A DNA stretch of 64,000 nucleotides from NCBI RefSeq assembly GCF_042665155.1, contig NZ_JBHTCG010000006.1, positions 1 to 64,000 on the forward strand, read 5' to 3'. Source of the DNA: Sphaerisporangium rhizosphaerae. Lineage in GTDB: Bacteria; Actinomycetota; Actinomycetes; Streptosporangiales; Streptosporangiaceae. Below, piece by piece: positions 44,031 through 53,604 of the stretch (position 1 is the first letter of the stretch; every line of letters starts with the position of its first letter). The translations under genes and the position numbers were made by a program. Below the pieces are notes generated by a model. It saw only the letters and a program-made list of their open reading frames with translations. It was not told where the DNA came from and made no database searches.

Positions 44031-44442
44031 CGCCCGTTACCCGGAAATTTCATGGTTTCACCTGCTGCTTCGTGCCACTTGTGAGATCCGCCGGTGGCCG
44101 TGCCTTTGCCGCACCCCGGTCATCCCCGGTCGTCCCCTGGGCCTGCCTCCGCCAGGCGTGCGAGTTCCGTCCCCGTCGGCCGGCGGGGTCGCCGCCGGCC
44201 GCTTTCCCGCCCCGCCGCCGAGGGTTCCCGCCGGGCCGGCGCACGCCCGCGCCTGCCGGAGAATGTTTGAGCGCCAAACTATTGACGCCCTGGCACGGGT
44301 TGTGTGAACCTTCGGCGGAGGCTGTCAGGAGCCTCATCGGTACCATGCACGCTGGAGGTCGACGGTCAGGGTCCCACCTGATCGTGCATGGCGGTAGACC
44401 GCGTTCTCGAAGCGTTTCGAGGCGATCCGAAGGGAACCGTTC
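44031..44442. other. divergent regulatory region between symporter and GH74 genes
   Basis: 412 bases, no gene. Holds a 15-bp inverted repeat (44265-44279), a TTGACG -35-like box at 44282-44287 reading toward GH74, and the GH74 ribosome site AAGGGA near 44430. The part nearest the symporter is very GC-rich with no features. Confidence 0.6.
44265..44279. promoter_or_regulatory. LacI-type operator candidate GTTTGAGCGCCAAAC
   Basis: Perfect 5-bp arms GTTTG/CAAAC around AGCGC, immediately before the TTGACG box of the GH74 gene. The GAGCGC centre recalls the actinomycete CebR site TGGGAGCGCTCCCA. Probably sugar-responsive control of the xyloglucanase. Confidence 0.55.
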
Positions 44443-47400
44443 ATGCGCAAGAAGCTCCTCAGCATGCTCGCGATGGCGCTCGCCGCCAGCTTCCTCGCGG
44501 GTGTGCAGGCGCCGCCGTCGGCGGCCGCCGCCTCCGAGCCCTACACCTTCAAGAACGTCCAGATCGGTGGCGGCGGGTTCGTCCCCGGCATCGTCTTCAA
44601 CCAGAGCCAGAAGGACCTGATCTACGCGCGCACCGACATCGGCGGCGCCTACCGGTGGAACGCGTCGTCCCAGACGTGGACCCCGCTGCTCGACTGGGTC
44701 GGGTTCGACAACTGGGGCTACAACGGCGTGGTCAGCATCGCCACCGACGCCGTGGACCCCAACAAGGTCTACGCCGCCGCCGGCATGTACACCAACTCCT
44801 GGGACCCCAACAACGGCGCCATCCTGCGCTCCAGCGACAAGGGCGCCACCTGGCAGGCTTCGCCGCTGCCGTTCAAGCTGGGCGGCAACATGCCCGGCCG
44901 CGGCATGGGAGAGCGGCTGGCCATCGACCCCAACAAGAACAGCGTCCTGTACTTCGGGGCGCCGAGCGGGAACGGCCTGTGGCGCAGCACCGACTCCGGG
45001 GCCACCTGGGCCAAGGTGACCAACTTCCCCAACGCCGGCAACTATGTGGCCAGCCCCGGTGACGCCTACAACGGCGACAACCAGGGCGTCGTGTGGGTGA
45101 CCTTCGACAAGCGCACCGGCAGCTCGGGCAGCGCGACCCAGACCATCTACGTCGGGGTCGCCGACAAGAGCAACACCGTCTACCGCACCACCAACGGCGG
45201 GACGAGCTGGGAGCGGGTCTCCGGCCAGCCGACCGGCTACATCGCGCACAAGGGTGTGCTGGACACGACCAACGGCTATCTCTACATCGCCACGAGCGAC
45301 ACCGGCGGACCGTACGACGGGGCCAAGGGCGAGGTGTGGCGGTACACGACCGCCACGGGGGCGTGGACCCAGATCAGCCCCATTCCGTCCAGCAGCTCCG
45401 ACGACTACTTCGGCTACAGCGGCCTGTCGGTCGACCGCCAGCACCCGGGCACGCTGATGGTGGCCACGCAGGTCTCCTGGTGGCCGGACGTGATCTTCTT
45501 CCGCAGCACCGACTCGGGCGCCACCTGGACGCGCGTGTGGGACTTCACCAGCTATCCCGACCGCTCGTTCCGCTACAAGATGGACATCTCCGCCACGCCG
45601 TGGCTGACCTTCGGCACCAACCCGGCCCCGCCCGAGGTCACCCCCAAGCTGGGATGGATGACCGAGTCGCTGGAGATCGACCCGTTCAACTCCGACCGCA
45701 TGATGTACGGCACGGGCGCGACCATCTACGGCACCACCGACCTCACCAAGTGGGACACCGGCGGGCAGTTCACCATCAAGCCCACGGTCATCGGGCTGGA
45801 GGAGACCGCGGTGCTGGACCTGATCAGCCCGCCGTCCGGCGCGCCCCTGGTCAGCGGCCTCGGCGACATCGGCGGGTTCCGGCACACCGACCTGACCAAG
45901 GTCCCGTCGATGATGTTCACCCAGCCCGTCTTCACCAGCACCAGGAGCCTCGACTACGCCGAGACCAACCCGAGCATCATGGTGAGGGCCGGCGATTTCA
46001 CCGACTCCGACCGGCCCAACGACAGCCACGTGGCCTTCTCCACCGACGGCGGGGCCAACTGGTTCCAGGGCACCGAACCCGGCGGCGTCAACAACGGCGG
46101 CACGGTCGCGGCGGCCGCCGACGGCAGCCGGTTCGTCTGGGCGCCCGGTGACTCCGGTCAGCCGGTCGTCTACTCCGTCGGCTACGGCAACAGCTGGAGC
46201 CAGTCCTCCGGCGCGCCGGCCAACGCGGTCGTCGAGTCCGACCGGGTCAACAAGAACAAGTTCTACGCCTTCGCCAACGGCGGCTTCTACGTGAGCACCA
46301 ACGGCGGCGCCGCCTTCACCAGGACCGCGGCCAGTGGCCTGCCTTCCACGGGCGTCAAGTTCAAGGCGCTGCCCGGCACGGAGGGCGACATCTGGCTGGC
46401 CGGCGGCACCGGGGGCCTGTGGCACTCCACCGACTCCGGCGCCTCCTTCACCAAGGTGAGCGGCGTGACCGAGGCGACCAACATCGGCTTCGGCAAGGCG
46501 GCGCCCGGGAAGACCTACCAGGCGCTCTACCTCGCCGGACGCGTGGACGGCGTCTACGGCGTCTACCGGTCCGACGACACCGCCGGCACCTGGATCCGCG
46601 TCAATGACGACCAGCACCAGTACGGCAACATCGGCGAGGCCCTGACCGGCGACCCCCGCGTCTACGGCCGCGTCTACATCGGCACCAACGGCCGCGGCAT
46701 CATCTACGGCGACCGCGACGGCAGCAGCACCCCTGACACCACCGCTCCGTCGAAGCCGGGGACGCCGACGGCGTCGGCGGTGACCTCGTCTGGGGCGACG
46801 TTGTCGTGGACGGCGTCGACCGACAACGTCGGGGTGAGCGGGTATGACGTGTACCGGGAGGCGGGGACGACGGATGTGAAGGTGGGGACGGCGACGAGCA
46901 ATACCTTCACGCTGTCCGGCCTGAGCGCGAGCACGTCCTACACCTTCTACGTGGTGGCGCGTGACGCGGCGGGCAACAGTTCCACCGCTTCCAGCCCGGT
47001 CACCTTCACCACCACCTCCGGCGGCACCACCGACACGACGGCTCCGTCGAAGCCGGGGACGCCGACGGCGTCGGCGGTGACCTCGTCTGGGGCGACGTTG
47101 TCGTGGACGGCGTCGACCGACAACGTCGGGGTGAGCGGGTATGACGTGTACCGGGAGGCGGGGACGACGGATGTGAAGGTGGGGACGGCGACGAGCAATA
47201 CCTTCACGCTGTCCGGCCTGAGCGCGAGCACGTCCTACACCTTCTACGTGGTGGCGCGTGACGCGGCGGGCAACAGTTCCACCGCTTCCAGCCCGGTCAC
47301 CTTCACCACCACCTCCGGCGGCGGCAACAGTGGCTGCACGGCGACCTACGCGGTCACCAACTCCTGGCCGGGCGGCTTCCAGGGCGAGGTCACCGTCAAG

Positions 47401-47634
47401 AACACCGGCACCGCCGCCATCACCGGCTGGACGGTGAAGTGGGCCTTCGCCAACGGCCAGACCATCACCCAGCTCTGGAACGGCACCCTCACCCAGAGCG
47501 GCGCCAACGTCACGGTGAAGAACGTCTCCTACAACGGCAACCTCGCGGCGGGCGCCTCCACCACCTTCGGCTTCGGCGCCTCCTCCACGGGCACCAACGC
47601 CGTCCCGTCGCCGGTCACCTGCACCGCCGGCTGA
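44443..47634 (+). CDS. secreted GH74 xyloglucanase with two FnIII and a CBM2
   Basis: 1063 residues. Signal peptide (MRKKLLSMLAMALAASFLAG, cut near AAA-AS); GH74 double seven-bladed propeller (about 35-765) with candidate catalytic Asp65 (TDIGGAYRW) and Asp570 (APGDSGQP); two FnIII domains (about 767-865 and 866-962), identical over 282 bp; CBM2 (about 965-1063, CTATYAVTNSWPGGF). Endo-acting xyloglucan hydrolysis outside the cell. AAGGGA precedes the ATG. Operator and -35 box upstream. Convergent with a secreted Cys-repeat gene, sharing the terminator at 47749-47781. A 1216-codon open frame on the opposite strand is shadow. Confidence 0.96.
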   Translation: MRKKLLSMLAMALAASFLAGVQAPPSAAAASEPYTFKNVQIGGGGFVPGIVFNQSQKDLIYARTDIGGAYRWNASSQTWTPLLDWVGFDNWGYNGVVSIATDAVDPNKVYAAAGMYTNSWDPNNGAILRSSDKGATWQASPLPFKLGGNMPGRGMGERLAIDPNKNSVLYFGAPSGNGLWRSTDSGATWAKVTNFPNAGNYVASPGDAYNGDNQGVVWVTFDKRTGSSGSATQTIYVGVADKSNTVYRTTNGGTSWERVSGQPTGYIAHKGVLDTTNGYLYIATSDTGGPYDGAKGEVWRYTTATGAWTQISPIPSSSSDDYFGYSGLSVDRQHPGTLMVATQVSWWPDVIFFRSTDSGATWTRVWDFTSYPDRSFRYKMDISATPWLTFGTNPAPPEVTPKLGWMTESLEIDPFNSDRMMYGTGATIYGTTDLTKWDTGGQFTIKPTVIGLEETAVLDLISPPSGAPLVSGLGDIGGFRHTDLTKVPSMMFTQPVFTSTRSLDYAETNPSIMVRAGDFTDSDRPNDSHVAFSTDGGANWFQGTEPGGVNNGGTVAAAADGSRFVWAPGDSGQPVVYSVGYGNSWSQSSGAPANAVVESDRVNKNKFYAFANGGFYVSTNGGAAFTRTAASGLPSTGVKFKALPGTEGDIWLAGGTGGLWHSTDSGASFTKVSGVTEATNIGFGKAAPGKTYQALYLAGRVDGVYGVYRSDDTAGTWIRVNDDQHQYGNIGEALTGDPRVYGRVYIGTNGRGIIYGDRDGSSTPDTTAPSKPGTPTASAVTSSGATLSWTASTDNVGVSGYDVYREAGTTDVKVGTATSNTFTLSGLSASTSYTFYVVARDAAGNSSTASSPVTFTTTSGGTTDTTAPSKPGTPTASAVTSSGATLSWTASTDNVGVSGYDVYREAGTTDVKVGTATSNTFTLSGLSASTSYTFYVVARDAAGNSSTASSPVTFTTTSGGGNSGCTATYAVTNSWPGGFQGEVTVKNTGTAAITGWTVKWAFANGQTITQLWNGTLTQSGANVTVKNVSYNGNLAAGASTTFGFGASSTGTNAVPSPVTCTAG
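46744..47025. repeat. 282-bp tandem repeat, copy 1 (FnIII)
   Basis: First of two identical copies encoding FnIII domains in the GH74 enzyme; copy 2 is 47041-47322, offset 297 bp. I see no mismatch. Codon use in the copies is G/T-looser than the flanking catalytic domain, suggesting a shuffled cassette. Confidence 0.95.
47041..47322. repeat. 282-bp tandem repeat, copy 2 (FnIII)
   Basis: Second copy, identical to 46744-47025, joined to CBM2 by a Ser/Gly linker. Confidence 0.95.
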
Positions 47635-47748
47635 CCTCGGCCACCGGCCCGGCGGACACCCGCCGCCGGGCCCATCGGCGACACCGGCTCGACGGGCCAC
47701 CCGCGCCGCCGACCGGCCGAGACCCGGCCGGTCGGCGTGGTGACGGAC

Positions 47749-47781
47749 GCGGGCCCGGCGCCCTCCAGGCGCCGGGCCCGC
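47749..47781. terminator. bidirectional terminator between GH74 and the secreted Cys-repeat gene
   Basis: Perfect 14-bp arms GCGGGCCCGGCGCC/GGCGCCGGGCCCGC with a 5-nt loop between convergent genes. No T-run, common at this GC content. Confidence 0.85.
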
Positions 47782-47826
47782 TTCGCCGTCCGTGGAGATC
47801 GGTACGCGGAGGTCGGTACGTCGAGG

Positions 47827-48945
47827 TCAGTACGCCGAGACGTAGGTGACCATCGAGGCGCTCTCCACCGGCCTGCCGCCCTCGTAGCAGGCGACGTCGC
47901 GCACCGTCACCTCGTTGCCGTAGGTCGCCCAGCGCGCGAGGAGGTTGCAGAAAGCGGGCCCTCGCCCGTACGCGGTGACCTGGACGTCGTCGGGGAGCAC
48001 GCCGACCTTGTGGAAGGTCACCAGGCGCAGCCCGAACCCGGCGGTCTGGATCTCGTTGAAGGACCCCACCGAGTTGAAGGTGACACCGGCCGGCACCGGC
48101 GTGTACGGACCGGGGTTGGCCGGGTCGTTGTCGAAGGTGTAGGCGAAGTTCTTGGGCGGGATCGCCCCGCCGGTGACGGCGCGTTCGTTGTGGTAGGTCA
48201 GCGTCCAGCCGGTGTTGAGCGGGGCGTCCACCGCGTCGAAGCAGCGCACCGAGATCTTCTGCCCGCTCGACGACGGCGACCACGTGCTCACCTTGCAGTG
48301 GGCCGGCACGCTGGAGTCGACCGCGGTCACCTGGATGTTCCCCGAGGCGCGCGCGGGGCCGAGCCCGTTCAACATGACCGTCCACACGCCCGGCGACAGC
48401 GACGGCACGACGGTGTTGGCGCTGCCCGTGGAGTTGTAGGAGGCGGCGAGGCCCGAGCCGTCCCAGTACAGATAGCCCAGCGCCGCCGGCGACGGCAGGG
48501 GCCCGGTGCTGGAGGCGTAGGTGATGGCGAACGGCGTGAACACCGGCCTGCCGCCGTAGGTGTAGCACCGCACCGCCACGATCTCGTCGGTGCCCACCGC
48601 CCCGTACTTCTCGATCTGGCACCACACGGCGGTCTGGGCCATCGCGGTGACGTGGGCGACGCCGGGATCGACGCGGGAGGGGGAGACGCCGATGCCGGGG
48701 AACCGCACGAACACCTCGCCGATCACACCGGGACTGACCGTGACGGTCGATCCGGCGGACCAGCTTCCCGCCTGGTGGGTCGGATCGGGGATTCCCGAGG
48801 TGGTGTCCACGAAGGCGAAACCCCACTTGTCGGGGACCGCGGCCTGCGCGCCGGTGGCCGCCGCGGTGAGCCCGCCCGTGAGCGTGGCGGTGAGCATGGC
48901 GGTGATGCACAGTAATCGGGCGAGAACCTTCCGTGGTCGACGCAT
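47827..48945 (-). CDS. secreted protein with three Cys-containing repeats, unknown function
   Basis: 372 residues. Signal peptide (about 1-35, cut near AQA-AV). Three diverged repeats of about 100 residues share the frame VTA..., Cys, Trp or Tyr, then V-x-C, then G-x-P and a final Tyr: around HVTAMAQTAVWCQ, VTAVDSSVPAHC and VTAYGRGPAFC. No enzyme motif is seen, so a binding or structural extracellular role is likely. GGAGG precedes the ATG. Follows the GH74 gene tail to tail. Confidence 0.8.
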   Translation of the reverse strand: MRRPRKVLARLLCITAMLTATLTGGLTAAATGAQAAVPDKWGFAFVDTTSGIPDPTHQAGSWSAGSTVTVSPGVIGEVFVRFPGIGVSPSRVDPGVAHVTAMAQTAVWCQIEKYGAVGTDEIVAVRCYTYGGRPVFTPFAITYASSTGPLPSPAALGYLYWDGSGLAASYNSTGSANTVVPSLSPGVWTVMLNGLGPARASGNIQVTAVDSSVPAHCKVSTWSPSSSGQKISVRCFDAVDAPLNTGWTLTYHNERAVTGGAIPPKNFAYTFDNDPANPGPYTPVPAGVTFNSVGSFNEIQTAGFGLRLVTFHKVGVLPDDVQVTAYGRGPAFCNLLARWATYGNEVTVRDVACYEGGRPVESASMVTYVSAY

Positions 48946-49300
48946 GTCGTCCTCCGTTCACTCCAGAGCCGGCGGATCAAGAACGCGGCGCCGGCGGCCC
49001 CGGCGCGGGTGATCGGAACGGCGCGTGGAAATCACACCGTGTCCAGCGCTCTTGATAACCCGGCCGCCCCTCGTTGAGAAGACCCAACATCGGTGGTGGC
49101 GAGGCCCGTCTCGGGGTAGGGGGACATCGGCCGGTCCTTGTCGGAGGCGACCGGCCGACCGAAAACCGGCGAGGCCGCCGGGGTGGGTTCAGGGTCGTCT
49201 CCGCCTGGAGGCGGACCACGAGTTCGACCTGCGGATGAGGCAGGTGGCGGAGCATCGCCCCTATTCTGGACACGGATACGGGGTCGGACAGGGGGTAGAA
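48946..49300. other. divergent intergenic region
   Basis: 355 bases, no gene. A TATTCT -10-like box at 49262-49267, 33 nt before the PGPGW-protein start, is the only recognisable promoter element. The side facing the Cys-repeat gene shows nothing. Confidence 0.4.
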
Positions 49301-49729
49301 GTGGCCGTGACCGACGACAGGCGCGGCGACGCCACGAAGAACGCCCGCCGTGAAGGTTTCAAGGGCCGGCTGGACGACGTGCGCTCCACCCGCACCGGCC
49401 GCCTCACGTTGAAGATCGTCGTCGGTGTGGTGGGGGCCGCGCTGGTGATCGGCGGCCTGCTGCTGGTGCCGCTGCCGGGCCCGGGGTGGCTGATCGTCTT
49501 CGCCGGCCTGGCCGTGCTCGCCACCGAGTTCGAGTGGGCCCACCGGCTGCTGCAGTTCGCCAAGCGCACCCTGGAGAGCTGGACCGCCTGGCTCAAACGG
49601 CAGAACTGGCCGGTCCGCATCCTGGTCGGCGCCGTGACGCTCGCGACCGCCGCCGTCATCGTCTGGGCCATGCTCAAACTCAGCCTCGGCATCGACCTGA
49701 TCCAACAGGCCCGCCAGTTCGTCACCTGA
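49301..49729 (+). CDS. PGPGW-family membrane protein (TIGR02611-like)
   Basis: 142 residues. Hydrophobic helix followed by PLPGPGWLIVFAGLAVLATEF, the family signature, and a second helical hairpin. Function unknown; widespread in actinomycetes. Two GTG codons are near: 49301 is preferred because AGGGGG ends 5 nt upstream; 49307 is possible. Confidence 0.88.
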   Translation: MAVTDDRRGDATKNARREGFKGRLDDVRSTRTGRLTLKIVVGVVGAALVIGGLLLVPLPGPGWLIVFAGLAVLATEFEWAHRLLQFAKRTLESWTAWLKRQNWPVRILVGAVTLATAAVIVWAMLKLSLGIDLIQQARQFVT

Positions 49730-49733
49730 CCTG

Positions 49734-49762
49734 GACGCCCGAAGGCCCCGGCCTCGGGCGTC
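49734..49762. terminator. terminator between convergent PGPGW and ABC permease genes
   Basis: Perfect 9-bp arms GACGCCCGA/TCGGGCGTC with an additional GGCC/GGCC inner pairing. Confidence 0.75.
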
Positions 49763-49768
49763 ATCTCG

Positions 49769-51190
49769 TCATCCGCTCAGTGCCGTCTGCAGGAGCGACA
49801 GCCCGGCCAGCAGCGCCGGGCCGCGAAGAAGCTGCAATATCAGGCCGAGCGGCGTCGGGCCGAACAGTCCGACGTCCACCATCGGGCTCGCGTAGTCCAG
49901 CGGCGGCCGGGTCGCCACCCGGTACGTCACGATCACGGCGCCCACGGCGGACACCGTCGCGGTGAGAACGGACACACCGGGAACCAGCGCCACCGTCACC
50001 CCCGACCACAGCAGCGCCCCCGCCGCCGGCACCACCAGATGCGCGAGTGTGAGCGACCGGTCCGAGCCGCCCAGGGCCCGGCGGATCGCGGGTGAGCGGG
50101 AGATGATCCGGAGCCCGCCGGCGAGTCTGTCCACCGCCAGGAACGCGGTCACCGTGTGCAGGGCCGGCAGGAAAGCGGTCAACCCGACCACATGCCCGCC
50201 ATAAGGTACGCAGATCAGCGCGGCCCAGATGAACAGGCCGGTCGGCATGCGCCGCACCCGTGCCAGGTCGGTCCGCACCAGAGCGACAAGACGATTTCCG
50301 CTGATGCGTGCGGGCCGGACCAGCGCGATCGTCCGCGCACGCCGTTCCAGAACGATCGCCCAGAACAAGGTGACGTCGAGCGAGAGAACGGAAACCTGGG
50401 TCGCCATGGCGAGTTCGCTGCCGGAGGAGAGCATTCCCCGGGTCATGAGGCCCAGGCTTCGCCGGGCGAGACGAACCGCGATGACGGCTACGACCAGAGA
50501 GGCGACCGCGCAGACGGCGTACCCCGCCGTGCCGGCCTCCTCCAGGTCCGCCAGCGGGTAGCCGGGCCGTAGGACCAGGATCGCCGCCGCGACGCCGGTG
50601 AGCGCGTACGCCATGACGCTCAGCCCCCGCTGGACGGCGCGCGCCGACCGGTGTCCCGCCTGCACCAGTACGCAGAGGCACGTCACGACGGCGCCGAACG
50701 CCGCCCACGGCGTGAACCACGGCACGAGCGGAACCGAGAGGCGGGTCACCGCGAGGAAGGCGTATCCGAGCGCGGCGGAGACGGCCGAGCCGATCGCCAG
50801 GGCGACGGACAGATGGCTGCTGAGCAGGGCGCCTCTGTCGACCGGAGTGCTGAGCAGCCACGTGCGCGCCGAGGCGCTCGCCTGCAGCGGGCCGAACGCC
50901 AGGAGCGCCTTGGCGAGCAGCACCACGCATAAGATCGCCAGGAGCGCGGCGGTGAGCTGCGTCACCGATGTTCTGACCGACTCCGGTGGCGCGCCGCCCC
51001 GCTCGACCCGCTCCAACCCCGAGCTCACCACCTCGACGATCAGAGCACCGAGGACCACGAGATAGAGACCGCGCTCAAGCAGTGAGGACAGCGTGTACGC
51101 GAGGGGACGCCGCGGTCTTCCGGACCGCCTCCTGCCGCGCAGGTCTCTGGCCTTCGGAACGCGTCCCGGGGCGTCGTCGACGACCGTCAC
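49769..51190 (-). CDS. ABC transporter membrane subunit (DUF6297-like)
   Basis: 473 residues with about ten hydrophobic helices and no ATPase motif. Its start overlaps the stop of the ATPase gene by 4 bp (ATGA), so the pair makes one exporter. The sequence resembles actinomycete DUF6297 permeases; substrate unknown. Convergent with the PGPGW gene. Confidence 0.82.
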   Translation of the reverse strand: MTVVDDAPGRVPKARDLRGRRRSGRPRRPLAYTLSSLLERGLYLVVLGALIVEVVSSGLERVERGGAPPESVRTSVTQLTAALLAILCVVLLAKALLAFGPLQASASARTWLLSTPVDRGALLSSHLSVALAIGSAVSAALGYAFLAVTRLSVPLVPWFTPWAAFGAVVTCLCVLVQAGHRSARAVQRGLSVMAYALTGVAAAILVLRPGYPLADLEEAGTAGYAVCAVASLVVAVIAVRLARRSLGLMTRGMLSSGSELAMATQVSVLSLDVTLFWAIVLERRARTIALVRPARISGNRLVALVRTDLARVRRMPTGLFIWAALICVPYGGHVVGLTAFLPALHTVTAFLAVDRLAGGLRIISRSPAIRRALGGSDRSLTLAHLVVPAAGALLWSGVTVALVPGVSVLTATVSAVGAVIVTYRVATRPPLDYASPMVDVGLFGPTPLGLILQLLRGPALLAGLSLLQTALSG

Positions 51191-51828
51191 GCCACCACCT
51201 CGATCGTGCGGTCGGCCGCCGCGCCGACCAGTTCACGATCGTGGGAGGTGAAGAGTATCGCCACGCCGGCCGCCTTCTCCGCCTGGAGTCGGTCGGCCAG
51301 CCAGGCCCGCCCCTTCGCGTCCAGCCGCTGCTCCGGCTCGTCGAGAAGGAGGAGCCGGCGGGGGCGCACGAGGCAGGAGGCGAGACCGAGCCGGTGGCGC
51401 TGGCCGCTGGACAAGGTGACCGGAAGCTGGTTCGCCGCAGCGTGCAGATCGAGTTCTCGCAGCACCGACGCGACCACCCGGTCCGGGTCCTCCATGCCGT
51501 GCGCCCATGAGTACAGCGTGAGGTGATCGATGACCGACAGGTCCGGGAAGTACTCGGCGTCGTCGAGAAGGCAGGCCATCGCGGCACGAGTGGCCGATTC
51601 CGATTCGCGAAGTCTCGCGCCATCCAGCTCGATCACACCGTCGTCGGCGTCCTCGACTCCCGCGACGCACTTGAGCAGAGTGGTCTTTCCGGAACCGTTG
51701 GGACCGACCACCGCCACCGCCTCACCGGAACGCAGCGAGAAGCCGATGTCGCGCAGCACGGGCACCTGCGAATAGGACTTGGTCAGACCCGACACGTACA
51801 GCAGATCCGGACCGGCCGATGTGCTCAT
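51187..51828 (-). CDS. ABC transporter ATP-binding protein
   Basis: 213 residues, short but complete: Walker A GPNGSGKTT, Q-loop near DDAEYFPDLS, signature LSSGQRHR (Ser for Gly in LSGGQ), Walker B RLLLLDEPEQ, and switch His in FTSHDRE. Partner of the downstream membrane protein. Cargo unknown. Confidence 0.93.
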   Translation of the reverse strand: MSTSAGPDLLYVSGLTKSYSQVPVLRDIGFSLRSGEAVAVVGPNGSGKTTLLKCVAGVEDADDGVIELDGARLRESESATRAAMACLLDDAEYFPDLSVIDHLTLYSWAHGMEDPDRVVASVLRELDLHAAANQLPVTLSSGQRHRLGLASCLVRPRRLLLLDEPEQRLDAKGRAWLADRLQAEKAAGVAILFTSHDRELVGAAADRTIEVVA

Positions 51829-52115
51829 TACGGGATGACACCCCTCGGTCGTCCTTGGATCAGACGGCGAGCGCCGCCCTGCTGGGGTCCATCATCGGCC
51901 CGGAGCGGGCCGGCTCGTGGTGGATTGTCACCGGGGTGCGAACTCGACCTATGAGAAATACGCACAGAAGCATAGGAACGCGGTGAAAATGGAGTAACGT
52001 CCGCATTTGGAGATCTTGCCCGGACCCGAGGGGTGAAGGTGAGCGCTGTCCAGAGGCGGATCCGGCCCTCGTTCCATCGAGGAGCCGCGCGGGTGAGCGC
52101 CGCCCGGAGGCGCGG

Positions 52116-53399
52116 GTGAGCGCCTTCGCCGCCCCGGCGCCGCCGCGGATGCCCGGCGCGTTCGCCGACGTCATCCGCGACCATCTCCCCGAACTGGCCG
52201 AGGAGATGCTGGGTGAGATCCAGGCCAGCGTGCCCGAGTACTCCCGGCCCGGCGACCAGACCTACGTCACGGCCGTGCGGCGCGCGGTGGAGGAGGCCCT
52301 GCGGCTGTTCCTCGCCAGAGGCTCCGGCCCCGGCGACGGCTCCGGCCCGGGCCGGGTGGCCGAGGTCTTCCGCGCGATCGGCAAGGGCGAGGCGAACGAG
52401 GGCCGGCCGCTGGACTCCCTCCAGGCGGCCCTGCGCATCTGCGCCCGCGTGGCATGGCGCCGTCTGGCGCTGTCGTCGGAGACGCCGAGCCTTTCACGGG
52501 AGGGCCTGTGCGCGGCCGGCGAGGCGATTCTGGTCTACCTGGACGAGATCGCGGCGGCGGCCGCCGAGGGGTACGCGCAGGCACAGATCAGGGTCGCCGG
52601 AGAACTGGAGCTGCGCCGGCGACGCCTGCTCGACCTGCTGGTCTCCGATCCTCCGGCCGACCCGCGCGCCGTCGACGATCTGGCCAGGGCGGTGGGCTGG
52701 CCGGTGCCCAGGATCGTCACCGGGGTCGCCCTGGCCCCCAGGGCGGCGGGCCACGGACATCGATCGGCGGCTCCCACGGGACGCGACGGCGTCGGGGCCG
52801 CGGCGGGGGCGATCGGGGGGCTGCCGGTGAGGCCCGCGCTGCCGCCCGACGTGCTTTTCGATCTCGACCGATCCGACCCGTTCCTCCTCGTGCCGGACCC
52901 CGATGGGCCGGGCCGCACCGCCATGCTGGACGGCGGCCTGCGGGACTGGACGGTCGTCATCGGCCCGCCGGTGCCGGTGCGGGAGGCGGCGCAGTCGCTG
53001 CGGCTGGCCCGCGAGGCGCTGGACCTGGTGCGCCGCGGCGTGCTGCCGTCCGCCCAGGTGGTCCGCTGCGCCGACCACCTGGCCACGCTGATCATCCTCA
53101 AGGACGAGGCGCTGGTCAGGGTCATGCGCCGCACGCGGCTGGCCCCGCTGCGCGTGCTGCGCCCGGCTCAGCGCGACCGCGTCGCCGAGACGCTGCTGGC
53201 GTGGCTGCAGTGCGGCCACAACGCCAACGAGGTGGCGGCCCGCCTGCACGTGCATCCGCAGACCGTGCGCTACCGCCTGCGGCAGGCCACCGAACTCTTC
53301 AGCGACCAGCTCACCTCTCCCGACGACCGTTTCGAGCTGGAAATAGCGTTGCGCGCCCGGGCCCTGGCCGCGCCGTCCACATCGCAAGCCATGCGCTGA
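52116..53399 (+). CDS. PucR-family transcriptional regulator
   Basis: 427 residues. An N-terminal helical sensor region (about 1-170), a middle GGDEF-like region, and a C-terminal PucR HTH (about 355-415, QCGHNANEVAARLHVHPQTV). GTG start with GGAGG five bases upstream; the bases around it are a near-copy of the segment 29 bp earlier. Divergent from the ABC genes. Ligand unknown. Confidence 0.87.
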   Translation: MSAFAAPAPPRMPGAFADVIRDHLPELAEEMLGEIQASVPEYSRPGDQTYVTAVRRAVEEALRLFLARGSGPGDGSGPGRVAEVFRAIGKGEANEGRPLDSLQAALRICARVAWRRLALSSETPSLSREGLCAAGEAILVYLDEIAAAAAEGYAQAQIRVAGELELRRRRLLDLLVSDPPADPRAVDDLARAVGWPVPRIVTGVALAPRAAGHGHRSAAPTGRDGVGAAAGAIGGLPVRPALPPDVLFDLDRSDPFLLVPDPDGPGRTAMLDGGLRDWTVVIGPPVPVREAAQSLRLAREALDLVRRGVLPSAQVVRCADHLATLIILKDEALVRVMRRTRLAPLRVLRPAQRDRVAETLLAWLQCGHNANEVAARLHVHPQTVRYRLRQATELFSDQLTSPDDRFELEIALRARALAAPSTSQAMR

Positions 53400-53604
53400 G
53401 ACCCGGGGAGAACGCGGCCGGAAAAACGCGTCCGGGGCATGTGGTGAGTTCTTCTCGGTCTGCCCGATACGCGGTTTTGTCATCCACGTGACAGCCTGAC
53501 GGGTGCGTTTCATCGCCACGGACAAGTCGTCCGGACCCTTTTCGATTTACTTTTCTGCCATTCACCCGAAACGCCCGCTCAATGGGTGGGAAGGCGGGAA
53601 AGTC

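Noticed and set aside
44050..47700. 1216-codon open frame on the minus strand
   Set aside because: It is antisense to the GH74 gene, composed of low-complexity Arg/Gly/Ala residues with no motif or ribosome site; a shadow typical of high-GC DNA.
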